Assembly (NCBI GenBank): GCA_016789485.1
Contig: JAEURE010000206.1
Location: forward strand, 1 to 5,433
Source: Anaerolineales bacterium
GTDB lineage: Bacteria > Chloroflexota > Anaerolineae > Anaerolineales > Villigracilaceae
DNA length: 5,433 nucleotides
Direction: 5' to 3'
This document shows, piece by piece, positions 1-5,433 of the stretch. Numbering within the stretch: position 1 is the first letter of the stretch; the number at the start of each line of letters is the position of its first letter. Both the position numbers and the translations under genes were made by a program. The notes beneath the pieces are model-generated. The model had not been told where the DNA came from. It saw nothing but the letters and a program-made list of their open reading frames with translations, and ran no database searches.

Positions 1-206
1 ATGCGCGTGATGGTTATAAGCGCCACACCGCCCACAGTAACCTGCATGTGCGGGTTAAATTTCACGGCGCGGAACAAATGCACATATTCCCAAGCCGCGC
101 CGATGAGAAAAGTCCCCATCAGTAAATAATAAAAGATGCCGCCAAACAAAATGGCGGGCACTCCTATCGCGGCAAGTCCTAGCGCAGTAATTAATCTTCT
201 ACGCAT
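1..206 (-). CDS. cdsA: CDP-diacylglycerol synthase (phosphatidate cytidylyltransferase), N-terminal part
   Basis: Partial gene: it starts at ATG 206-204 and leaves the window at the left edge after 68 complete codons. The family condenses phosphatidic acid with CTP to give CDP-diacylglycerol, the precursor of bacterial phospholipids, at the cytoplasmic membrane. The visible protein begins with a basic cluster (MRRRLITAL), then a hydrophobic stretch at about residues 7-40 rich in L, I, G, A and F. It ends in the motif [10 protein letters not shown], which resembles the E-[YF]-x-x-L segment after the first membrane helices of CdsA. The catalytic C-terminal signature lies outside the window, so the call leans on N-terminal style and on position directly after uppS, where cdsA is usual. 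The start overlaps the uppS stop by 8 nt, and AGGA (212-215) sits 5 nt upstream, which suggests translational coupling. Another polytopic membrane protein is possible but less likely. Confidence 0.8.
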   Translation of the reverse strand, partial: MRRRLITALGLAAIGVPAILFGGIFYYLLMGTFLIGAAWEYVHLFRAVKFNPHMQVTVGGVALITITR

Positions 207-945
207 TGGATTCCTGAAGTTCCCCCGAAGCTACCTTTCCAAAACGCCTGTCACGATGGGCGAAGGTTTCCAACGCGCGGCGATATTCTTCCTTGTCAAA
301 ATCTGGCCAGAAGGTTGGGGTGATATACCATTCTGAATAGGCGGCCTGCCAGATAAGGAAATTGCTCACCCGCAATTCACCCGAGGTGCGGATGATAAGG
401 TCGGGATCTGGCACGCCGGCGGTGAACAAATATTTATTGACCAGTTCATCGGTTACATCCTCTGCCGGGATGCCGTCATTGATGATCTTTTGAATGGCAC
501 AAACGATCTCATCCCGCCCGCCATAGTTGAAAGCAACGTTCAAAATGAGCCGGTCATTGTTTTTGGTCAACTCAATGGCATTCAACACTTTTTTCTGAAT
601 GGCGGGGTCAAGCCTCTCCAGCCGTCCAATATGCCGAAGCTGCACACCCTCTTTATGTAGTTCGTTCAATTCACGGTCAATGACATTCTGAAGGATGAGC
701 ATTAACCCGTTGACCTCCTCAGCAGGGCGTCCCCAATTTTCAGTGGAAAACGCATAGATCGTAAGATATTTAACGCCAAATTCAACCGTGGAGCGGATGA
801 CACGGCGCAAGTTTTCCGTCCCTGCCTTGTGGCCAGCCAAGCGCGGCAGACCACGTTGAATTGCCCAACGTCCGTTGCCGTCCATAATCATGGCAACGTG
901 TTGAGGAACCTTTCCGAGGGGAGTAGTGGAGGGAGTTTCAGCCAT
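199..945 (-). CDS. uppS: Undecaprenyl diphosphate synthase (cis-prenyltransferase)
   Basis: Adds isopentenyl diphosphate units in cis to farnesyl diphosphate to build the C55 lipid carrier for peptidoglycan and other surface polymers. It is a cytosolic, membrane-associated homodimer. At 248 aa the length is normal. All family blocks are present in order: MDGNGRW (residues 21-27, with D22 as the expected catalytic, Mg/diphosphate-binding Asp), GHKAG (38-42), [11 protein letters not shown] (64-74), FNYGGRDEI (139-147), and [12 protein letters not shown] (179-190) followed by R192, SNF (194-196), WQ (199-200) and E205. Together these identify the cis-prenyltransferase fold. The ATG at 945 is the only sensible start: an in-frame TGA lies 11 codons upstream, and the next Met is already at the DGNGRW motif. 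No good Shine-Dalgarno precedes it; the region upstream is AU-rich with a hairpin. It lies 47 nt after frr and overlaps cdsA, so it is probably in one transcript with both. Confidence 0.97.
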   Translation of the reverse strand: MAETPSTTPLGKVPQHVAMIMDGNGRWAIQRGLPRLAGHKAGTENLRRVIRSTVEFGVKYLTIYAFSTENWGRPAEEVNGLMLILQNVIDRELNELHKEGVQLRHIGRLERLDPAIQKKVLNAIELTKNNDRLILNVAFNYGGRDEIVCAIQKIINDGIPAEDVTDELVNKYLFTAGVPDPDLIIRTSGELRVSNFLIWQAAYSEWYITPTFWPDFDKEEYRRALETFAHRDRRFGKVASGELQESNA

Positions 946-986
946 AATATTTTGATGCTCGTTCTGAAGCCGCTTTCATGCCTCAG
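938..986 (-). other. Hairpin and 13-codon micro-ORF overlapping the uppS start
   Basis: In the frr-uppS gap the minus strand shows a 7-bp stem (980-986 with 964-970, including one G-U pair) and a 9-nt loop (971-979). The loop starts with an ATG (979-977). That ATG opens a 13-codon frame ending at TGA 940-938, which overlaps the uppS start codon region in another frame. The hairpin is not followed by a U-run, so it is not an intrinsic terminator. The micro-ORF's own GAGG lies only 1 nt from its ATG, a poor spacing. It could couple uppS translation by termination and re-initiation, or it may be chance. What is certain is that uppS lacks a clear ribosome binding site. Confidence 0.25.
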
Positions 987-992
987 AAAAAC

Positions 993-1562
993 TTATACTT
1001 CCATGATCTCTTTTTCTTTGTGAGAGCCGTGTTTTGCGATCTCTTCTACAAATTTATCAGTCAGTTTTTGCAGGTCATCCTCTCCGCGTTTGAGATCATC
1101 TTCTGTGATCAGCTTTTCCTTTTCAAATTCGCGGATATCGTTGTGCAAATCCCTGCGGATGTTGCGGACAGCAATGCGGGCTTCTTCGAGGCGGTGGTGC
1201 ATATGCTTCACCAACTCGCGGCGGCGTTCTTCATTAAGTGGAGGGAGGTTCAAGTGGATGGCTTTTCCATCGGAACTGGGATTCAGGCCCAAGTCTGAGG
1301 TACGAATCGCTTTTTCAATATCCTTAATGGAACCTGCATCAAACGGCTTGATCATGATGGATCGCGGTTCAGGGACGCTGATACTCGCGAGCTGCATGAG
1401 CGGGGTCGGCGTGCCATAATATTCCACCGGAAGTCTTTCCACCAGAGCGGGGTTGGCTCTTCCCGTACGAATGCCGGCCAGATCGTCTGAAAGGGATTGG
1501 ATCGCGCCGTTCATGCGTGCTTCAGCATCTTTCAACAGGTCTTTAATTTCGTCGGTGCTCAC
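993..1562 (-). CDS. frr: Ribosome recycling factor
   Basis: RRF acts with EF-G to split the post-termination ribosome after peptide release; it is cytosolic and essential in most bacteria. The 189-residue length fits the family's usual ~185. Domain I is a long three-helix bundle, seen here as residues 1-30 and about 106-189. Domain II is the small β-rich insert at about 31-105. Recognisable blocks are GIRTGRANPALVERL (30-44), YYGTPTPL (48-55), the SIMIKPFD segment (68-75), LNLPPLNEERR (104-114), and RRDLHND (136-142), the last corresponding to the conserved RR-x-x-x-x-D region. The start is GTG at 1562-1560, chosen because a perfect AGGAGG lies 6 nt upstream and the protein then begins exactly where RRFs do. 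The gene follows a terminator after pyrH, so it probably has its own promoter in the 178-nt gap or depends on read-through. The short gap to uppS suggests co-transcription. Confidence 0.98.
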   Translation of the reverse strand: MSTDEIKDLLKDAEARMNGAIQSLSDDLAGIRTGRANPALVERLPVEYYGTPTPLMQLASISVPEPRSIMIKPFDAGSIKDIEKAIRTSDLGLNPSSDGKAIHLNLPPLNEERRRELVKHMHHRLEEARIAVRNIRRDLHNDIREFEKEKLITEDDLKRGEDDLQKLTDKFVEEIAKHGSHKEKEIMEV

Positions 1563-1568
1563 TATCTT

Positions 1569-1574
1569 CCTCCT
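1569..1574 (-). promoter_or_regulatory. Shine-Dalgarno site of frr (supports GTG start)
   Basis: The minus strand reads AGGAGG with a 6-nt spacer to GTG 1562-1560. It is one of the best Shine-Dalgarno matches in the window and decides the non-ATG start of frr. Confidence 0.85.
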
Positions 1575-1644
1575 GAATTTAATTACGATACAAGGATACC
1601 TTAAAACAAGAATTTAGGCTATGGGAGTGCCTGAAAAGTGAGAG

Positions 1645-1672
1645 AATATGCAAAAAATTGAGAGGCTATCAG
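1645..1672 (-). promoter_or_regulatory. Possible weak promoter for frr-uppS-cdsA
   Basis: Between the pyrH terminator and frr the minus strand has CTGATA (1672-1667), a 16-nt spacer, and CATATT (1650-1645). Each hexamer matches 4 of 6 consensus bases. Transcription from here would leave a leader of roughly 75 nt. The region is AT-rich, so such matches are expected by chance. The site is listed because the upstream terminator implies that some promoter should exist here. Confidence 0.2.
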
Positions 1673-1715
1673 AAAATAAAAAAATTCCTGCCCATTTTTG
1701 AAAACAGAGCAGGAA
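1673..1715 (-). terminator. Intrinsic terminator after pyrH
   Basis: The minus strand has a 9-bp stem (1715-1707 with 1693-1685) and a 13-nt loop, followed by seven U, one A and four U (1684-1673). One stem pair is G-U on the minus-strand RNA but would be an A-C mismatch on the plus strand, which supports the minus-strand reading. The stem begins 25 nt after the pyrH stop codon. Confidence 0.82.
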
Positions 1716-1740
1716 GGAATTCTTTGAAATACGAATTGAA

Positions 1741-2457
<717 letters not shown>

Positions 2458-2492
2458 TCATACCTCCAAGCTTTTACAAAATGACACAATTT

Positions 2493-2524
2493 AGAAAAAA
2501 AGCCAACCCGAAGGCTGGCTTTTT
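2493..2524 (-). terminator. Intrinsic terminator or attenuator between tsf and pyrH
   Basis: The minus strand forms a stem of 8 core pairs (2520-2513 with 2508-2501) around a UUCG tetraloop (2512-2509). It extends through four more A-U pairs into the tail, and a run of seven U (2501-2495) follows. One pair (2515 with 2506) is G-U on the minus-strand RNA but A-C on the plus strand, so the hairpin is tuned to leftward transcription. It starts 4 nt after the tsf stop. Lying inside a conserved cluster, it may reduce rather than block transcription into pyrH. Confidence 0.9.
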
Positions 2525-2528
2525 AAAC

Positions 2529-3137
2529 TTAATTCTGACTTGTGCTTTCGCCCAATTCCCAGCGCTGGAAACGGCGAACGATGACACTTTCACCAATGGC
2601 CGCCACATTCTGTAAAATGAGCTTTTCAATGGTAAGAGATTCATCGCGGATGTAAGCTTGTCTTAAAAGACAGACTTCGTCCTTATACTTCTCAACCCGT
2701 CCGTCCACGATCTTCGCCAGCACGTTATCGGGCTTGCCTTCTTCTTTTGCACGAGCTCGGGCGATATCTCTTTCGTGTTCGAGTTCAGCGGCTGGAATTT
2801 CTTCCGCAGTGATGTATTTTGGTGCGCTTGCAGCGATCTGCAAAGCGATCTCATGCGCAAGGTTACGGAACTGCTCAGCACGGGCAACAAAGTCCGTTTC
2901 GCAGTTGATTTCGACCATCACGCCCACCCGTCCGCCGCCGTGGGAATACAATTCCACAACGCCATTGGAAGCTACACGGTCAGCACGTTTAGCTGCAGTA
3001 GCCATCCCCTTCTCGCGCAGCCAGTCAACAGCCTTATCGAAATCTCCGTTCGCTTCCTGCAATGCTTTGCGGCAATCCAACATGGGAGCATTGGTTGCAG
3101 CCCGCAGTTTCTTGATCATCTCAGTTGTTATTTCCAT
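2529..3137 (-). CDS. tsf: Translation elongation factor Ts, short form
   Basis: EF-Ts is the nucleotide exchange factor that releases GDP from EF-Tu; it acts in the cytosol. Residues 1-54 form the UBA-like N-terminal domain with the first family signature (LRAATNAPMLDCRKAL, 11-26). The core domain follows with the second signature EINCETDFVAR (76-86), whose T81-D82-F83 correspond to the conserved TDF triad that contacts EF-Tu. Residues ~142-196 hold the conserved end, including KIVDGRVEKY (142-151), QAYIRDES (160-167) and RFQRWELGE (189-197). The protein is 202 aa against about 280 in E. coli. It lacks the second core repeat and the coiled-coil insertion, like the ~196-aa Thermus EF-Ts, which is known to act as a dimer. 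It looks complete, not truncated. The ATG at 3137 has AAGGA (3145-3149) 7 nt upstream. It lies 40 nt after rpsB, its usual partner, with no terminator between. Confidence 0.98.
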   Translation of the reverse strand: MEITTEMIKKLRAATNAPMLDCRKALQEANGDFDKAVDWLREKGMATAAKRADRVASNGVVELYSHGGGRVGVMVEINCETDFVARAEQFRNLAHEIALQIAASAPKYITAEEIPAAELEHERDIARARAKEEGKPDNVLAKIVDGRVEKYKDEVCLLRQAYIRDESLTIEKLILQNVAAIGESVIVRRFQRWELGESTSQN

Positions 3138-3177
3138 TTCAAAATCCTTGGTTCAATGTTACGGTTGTTGTTATTAA

Positions 3178-4089
3178 TTACGCTGCGGGTTCAGTGGAGT
3201 CGTCTTTGGATACAACTTCTTCTGCTGCAGGAGCAACTTCATTTGCCTTGGCGCCCACATTCATCTTGGCCAGTGTGGATTCACCGAGCAATACATCATC
3301 ACCCATTTCATCCGTTTCGGTTTCAACGACAGGCTTGCGGGACGGGCGTGATTTTGGTTTGCCCTCAGTTTTCACTTCGCCGGGCTGTTCAGGCTCCTCT
3401 TCCTTGCGCATGGCTTTGCCTTCAAGAACAGCATCCGCCATTTTGGCGACCAGCAATTTGATGGCGCGAATCGCGTCATCATTGGAAGGGATCACATAAT
3501 CAACATTTTGGGGATTGCAATTGGTATCAACCAGCGCCACAATCGGGATCTTGAGCAGGTTCGCTTCACGAACAGCAGCTTCTTCCCGTCCAACATCCAC
3601 AATGAAGAGCAGGTCAGGGCGGCGTTTCATAATGCGTGCGCCGGAGAGGCGTGTGCTCAAGCGGGTGATATCGCGTTCGATCAACAATCCTTCCTTTTTG
3701 GTAAGGCGGTTGATCTCATCGGTGTCGCGCAACTTCTCAAGGCGCTCAAGTTCCTGGATACGCTGGTACATGGTGGACCAGTTGGTGAGCATACCGCCCA
3801 TCCAGCGTTCGGTGACGTGAGGCATGCCACAGCGGGCAGCTTCTTCAGCAACAGTTTCCTGCGCCTGGCGCTTGGTACCCACAAAGAGAACCGTACCGCC
3901 GTTGGCGGCAACATCGCGAACAGTGTTGTACCCTTGATTCAACAATTTGACGGTCTGTTGAAGGTCAATAATATGAATGCCGTTACGTTCCGTGAAGATA
4001 TACGGTTTCATACGAGGGTCCCACTTGTTAGTGCGGTGCCCGAAGTGGACACCGCTCTCAAGCAGGGCTTTCATTGAAATGACAGCCAT
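3178..4089 (-). CDS. rpsB: 30S ribosomal protein S2 with charged C-terminal extension
   Basis: S2 binds late in 30S assembly at the head-body junction and helps recruit S1 in species that have it. The protein starts MAVISMKALLESGVHFGHRT, matching the S2 N-terminal signature (SGVHFGH, 12-18). Further blocks are WDPRMKPYI (23-31), NGIHIIDLQQT (36-46), FVGTKRQAQ (69-77), ERWMGGMLTNW (94-104, highly conserved), the coiled-coil-prone helical segment at about 106-155, and PDLLFIVDVGREEAAVREA (158-176), which runs into IPIVALVDTNCNP (181-193). The conserved fold ends near residue 226. Residues ~227-303 form an extra tail: an E/K/P-rich linker, then a helix-prone stretch (VLLGESTLAKM, 266-276) and an Ala/Glu-rich end. 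E. coli S2 has only 241 residues. The ATG at 4089 has AAGGAG (4096-4101) 6 nt upstream. It is first in its transcript, behind a strong promoter and a structured leader, and tsf follows. Confidence 0.98.
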   Translation of the reverse strand: MAVISMKALLESGVHFGHRTNKWDPRMKPYIFTERNGIHIIDLQQTVKLLNQGYNTVRDVAANGGTVLFVGTKRQAQETVAEEAARCGMPHVTERWMGGMLTNWSTMYQRIQELERLEKLRDTDEINRLTKKEGLLIERDITRLSTRLSGARIMKRRPDLLFIVDVGREEAAVREANLLKIPIVALVDTNCNPQNVDYVIPSNDDAIRAIKLLVAKMADAVLEGKAMRKEEEPEQPGEVKTEGKPKSRPSRKPVVETETDEMGDDVLLGESTLAKMNVGAKANEVAPAAEEVVSKDDSTEPAA

Positions 4090-4227
4090 TTAGTACTCCT
4101 TAACTTTTGCCGTTCTCCAGCGCGCAATTCATTGACTGGCGCGGAACGGAATGAGTTTAGCGGGGATAAAGACCCGCTCAGGGACGCTTATTGCCCGTCC
4201 CAGGCAGAATGTGCCCATTTTGGGGGC
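4090..4227 (-). promoter_or_regulatory. Structured rpsB 5' leader, candidate S2 autoregulatory site
   Basis: From the promoter's expected start near 4227 to the rpsB ATG there are about 138 untranslated nt containing three successive perfect stems: 4201-4196 with 4186-4181 (6 bp, 9-nt loop); 4178-4173 with 4164-4159 (6 bp, 8-nt loop); and 4149-4144 with 4115-4110 (6 bp enclosing 28 nt, with possible inner pairing of CCAG with CTGG or GCGC with GCGC). The last stem ends 8 nt before the AAGGAG ribosome binding site. In E. coli the rpsB leader is known to mediate feedback repression by S2. A similar role here is inference from position and structure; I do not recognise the specific leader family. 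Confidence 0.5.
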
Positions 4228-4233
4228 GGCGAG

Positions 4234-4242
4234 ATTATATCA
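4234..4242 (-). promoter_or_regulatory. Extended -10 promoter for rpsB-tsf
   Basis: The minus strand reads TGATATAAT: a perfect TATAAT (4239-4234) preceded by the extended -10 TGn (4242-4240). At the standard 17-nt spacing the -35 position (4262-4257) reads AAATAG, which does not resemble TTGACA. Extended -10 promoters often lack a -35. The AT-rich terminator tail just upstream (4259-4270) could act like an UP element. The expected start is near 4227. Confidence 0.8.
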
Positions 4243-4260
4243 CAGGATTCCCCTCCCTAT

Positions 4261-4301
4261 TTAAAGAAAAGACCACTGACCCAGACTACGGTCAGTGGTC
4301 T
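4261..4301 (-). terminator. Intrinsic terminator of the leuB-ilvE transcript
   Basis: A perfect 12-bp stem (4301-4290 with 4281-4270) with an 8-nt loop is followed on the minus strand by the U-rich tail TTTTCTTTAA (4270-4261). It starts 6 nt after the ilvE TAG. It should separate the amino-acid operon from the rpsB promoter, whose -10 lies only about 22 nt further on. The plus strand has no gene that would need it, and the U-run is on the minus side. Confidence 0.92.
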
Positions 4302-4307
4302 ACACAG

Positions 4308-5228
4308 CTATCCCACGTAATCACACCACTCTTCGTATTTTTTCACTTTGCCTCGAATCGCATCATGATAAACATCCTGGATCTTTTTGGTTATGGGACC
4401 CGTTTTCCCGTTCCCGATCTTGCGGAAGTCAATTTCGCTTAACCCGATGCATTCGGCAGCAGTTCCGCACACAAAAACTTCATCCGCAATATACAACTGA
4501 TCGCGCGAAACAGGCTGTTCCAAAACCTCATACCCCAAATCCCGCGCAATCGTAAAAATGGAATGACGCGTAATACCTTCCAACACGGGCGCAGTAGACG
4601 GGGTGATGATCTTATCTTTTCGTATGAGAAAAAGATTCTCGCCCGTACACTCCGCAATATAGCCTTGCGGATCAAGCATAATGGCTTCCTCGAAGCCCAA
4701 TCGCTGCGACTCGGTTTTTGCCAAAATGCTGTTGGCGTAATTGCCTGAAACCTTGGCCTTGGTCATAGAGACGTTGACATGATGACGAGTGAACGAGGAA
4801 ATATTTGCACGAATGCCTTTTGCAAGCGCTTCATCACCGAGGTAATTATTCCATTCCCAGACGGCGATCATCAAGGACGGTTTCCCACTGTCGACATTCA
4901 AGTTCCAGCCGCCACCATCCAGATAGATCAATGGGCGCACATAGCAATCGGTGAATCCATTTGCGCGCACTGTGTCTTTATGAGCCTTGACCAGATCATC
5001 CACACTCCACGGGAATTCACGAAAACCAAGCACACGCGCTGAGTCGAACAAACGCTCCACATGTTCTCGCAAACGAAAAATAGCAGGACCCTTCGGCGTG
5101 TTATACGAGCGGATTCCTTCAAACACAGCCGCCCCATAATGAAGGGCAGGCGTGAGAAAATGCAAGGTCGCTTGTTCGAACGGCACAAGCCCGCCGTTCT
5201 TCCAGATAAATTTAGACTCCATTCCCAT
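4308..5228 (-). CDS. ilvE: Branched-chain amino acid aminotransferase (class IV PLP)
   Basis: Catalyses the last step of valine, isoleucine and leucine synthesis, moving the amino group from glutamate to the branched-chain 2-oxo acids; also the first step of their breakdown. It is a cytosolic PLP enzyme. At 306 aa it matches E. coli IlvE (309). Visible features are LHYGAAVFEGIR (29-40, with Y31), YVRPLIY (96-102, with R98), and MTKAKVSGNY (155-164), whose K159 is the expected Schiff-base lysine. The class IV signature starts at E193 (ECTGENLF, 193-200) and continues through EGITRHS (217-223); GTAAE (255-259) binds the cofactor phosphate region. These match the IlvE type rather than D-amino-acid transaminase or ADC lyase. 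The ATG at 5228 is preferred over the in-frame ATG two codons on because AAGGAG (5238-5243) is 9 nt upstream. That site overlaps the leuB stop codon, implying tight coupling to leuB. Confidence 0.97.
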   Translation of the reverse strand: MGMESKFIWKNGGLVPFEQATLHFLTPALHYGAAVFEGIRSYNTPKGPAIFRLREHVERLFDSARVLGFREFPWSVDDLVKAHKDTVRANGFTDCYVRPLIYLDGGGWNLNVDSGKPSLMIAVWEWNNYLGDEALAKGIRANISSFTRHHVNVSMTKAKVSGNYANSILAKTESQRLGFEEAIMLDPQGYIAECTGENLFLIRKDKIITPSTAPVLEGITRHSIFTIARDLGYEVLEQPVSRDQLYIADEVFVCGTAAECIGLSEIDFRKIGNGKTGPITKKIQDVYHDAIRGKVKKYEEWCDYVG

Positions 5229-5237
5229 AACTCAATT

Positions 5238-5243
5238 CTCCTT
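5238..5243 (-). promoter_or_regulatory. Shine-Dalgarno site of ilvE overlapping the leuB stop
   Basis: The minus strand reads AAGGAG; its two A residues are part of the leuB TAA (5244-5242). The 9-nt spacer favours ATG 5228 over the Met two codons later. A ribosome ending leuB would sit on this site, which fits coupled translation. Confidence 0.75.
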
Positions 5244-5433
5244 ATAATTTTTTGATAATCTCATCCGCCATCTGACGGGTTGTTAACTTGCCGCCGATAT
5301 CCGCAGTCCGAGCGCCGGCAGTGATGACTTCATCCACAGCTTTTTCAATTGCAAGAGCTTCCGTTTCCAATTTCAAAGAATAGCGCAGTAACATGGCCGA
5401 GGAAAGAATCGTCCCCACTGGATTTGCAATTCC
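5242..5433 (-). CDS. leuB: 3-isopropylmalate dehydrogenase, C-terminal end
   Basis: Partial: only the last 63 residues and the TAA stop are inside the window; the rest lies beyond the right edge. LeuB oxidatively decarboxylates 3-isopropylmalate with NAD+ in leucine synthesis. The visible part starts [20 protein letters not shown], which matches the conserved ANP-x-[GA]-x-ILS-x-AM-[LM]-LR segment of the isopropylmalate/isocitrate dehydrogenase family. It continues with the [10 protein letters not shown] helix (28-37), the ARTADIGG turn (41-48) and the usual C-terminal [13 protein letters not shown]. The RT-x-DI-GG form fits LeuB. Tartrate dehydrogenase and homoisocitrate dehydrogenase share this end, but the adjacent ilvE favours LeuB. 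ilvE begins 13 nt downstream. No active-site residue is visible. Confidence 0.88.
   Translation of the reverse strand, partial: GIANPVGTILSSAMLLRYSLKLETEALAIEKAVDEVITAGARTADIGGKLTTRQMADEIIKKL

Noticed and set aside
978..1298. A 106-codon plus-strand frame opposite frr
   Set aside because: Lies antisense to the conserved RRF coding sequence; hydrophobic character comes from reading helix codons backwards.
1575..1611. Small palindrome AAGGTATCCTT and a nearby short GATAC direct repeat before frr
   Set aside because: The palindrome has only 4-bp arms and the direct repeat is 5 bases long. Both are expected by chance in AT-rich sequence and match no operator I can name.
2775..3461. A 228-codon plus-strand frame across tsf and rpsB
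   Set aside because: Antisense to two certain genes, low-complexity composition, no supporting signals.
3508..4077. A 189-codon open frame on the plus strand opposite rpsB
   Set aside because: It is wholly antisense to S2, whose conserved motifs are intact. Its protein resembles no family I know, and it has no ribosome binding site or promoter of its own. It is a codon-bias shadow.

Overview
The window carries conserved bacterial housekeeping genes, all on the minus strand, with short gaps. Read in the direction of transcription (right to left) the order is leuB (3' end only), ilvE, rpsB, tsf, pyrH, frr, uppS, cdsA (5' end only). The gene content and order rpsB-tsf-pyrH-frr-uppS-cdsA is the widespread bacterial translation/UMP-kinase/isoprenoid-lipid cluster. 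The best taxonomic guess is Chloroflexota (Anaerolineae-like). It rests on overall protein character, on a short Thermus-like EF-Ts and on an S2 with a charged C-terminal tail. It is a guess from memory, not a measured placement.

Right part (4261-5433): the end of a branched-chain amino-acid operon. The last 63 residues of 3-isopropylmalate dehydrogenase are followed 13 nt later by a complete branched-chain aminotransferase. A perfect 12-bp hairpin with a U-rich tail ends that unit 6 nt after the ilvE stop codon.

Middle part (1741-4260): an extended -10 promoter lies directly after that terminator and starts a roughly 138-nt structured leader ahead of rpsB (ribosomal protein S2). Then come tsf (EF-Ts), a UUCG-loop terminator, and pyrH (UMP kinase).

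Left part (1-1740): a second intrinsic terminator follows pyrH. Then come frr (ribosome recycling factor, GTG start), uppS (undecaprenyl diphosphate synthase) and the start of cdsA (CDP-diacylglycerol synthase), which overlaps uppS by 8 nt and runs off the left edge.

Functionally, rpsB, tsf and frr serve the ribosome cycle, pyrH makes UDP for nucleotide and cell-wall precursors, and uppS and cdsA supply the lipid carrier and phospholipid precursors. The two internal terminators suggest the cluster is transcribed as three partly separate units: rpsB-tsf, pyrH, and frr-uppS-cdsA.

I found no mobile element, CRISPR array, tRNA, rRNA or unknown gene, and no convincing undescribed system. The points worth a second look are regulatory: the rpsB leader, the two internal terminators, and the odd start region of uppS. 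No gene-free stretch exceeds 300 bases; the longest are 4090-4307 (218 nt) and 1563-1740 (178 nt).
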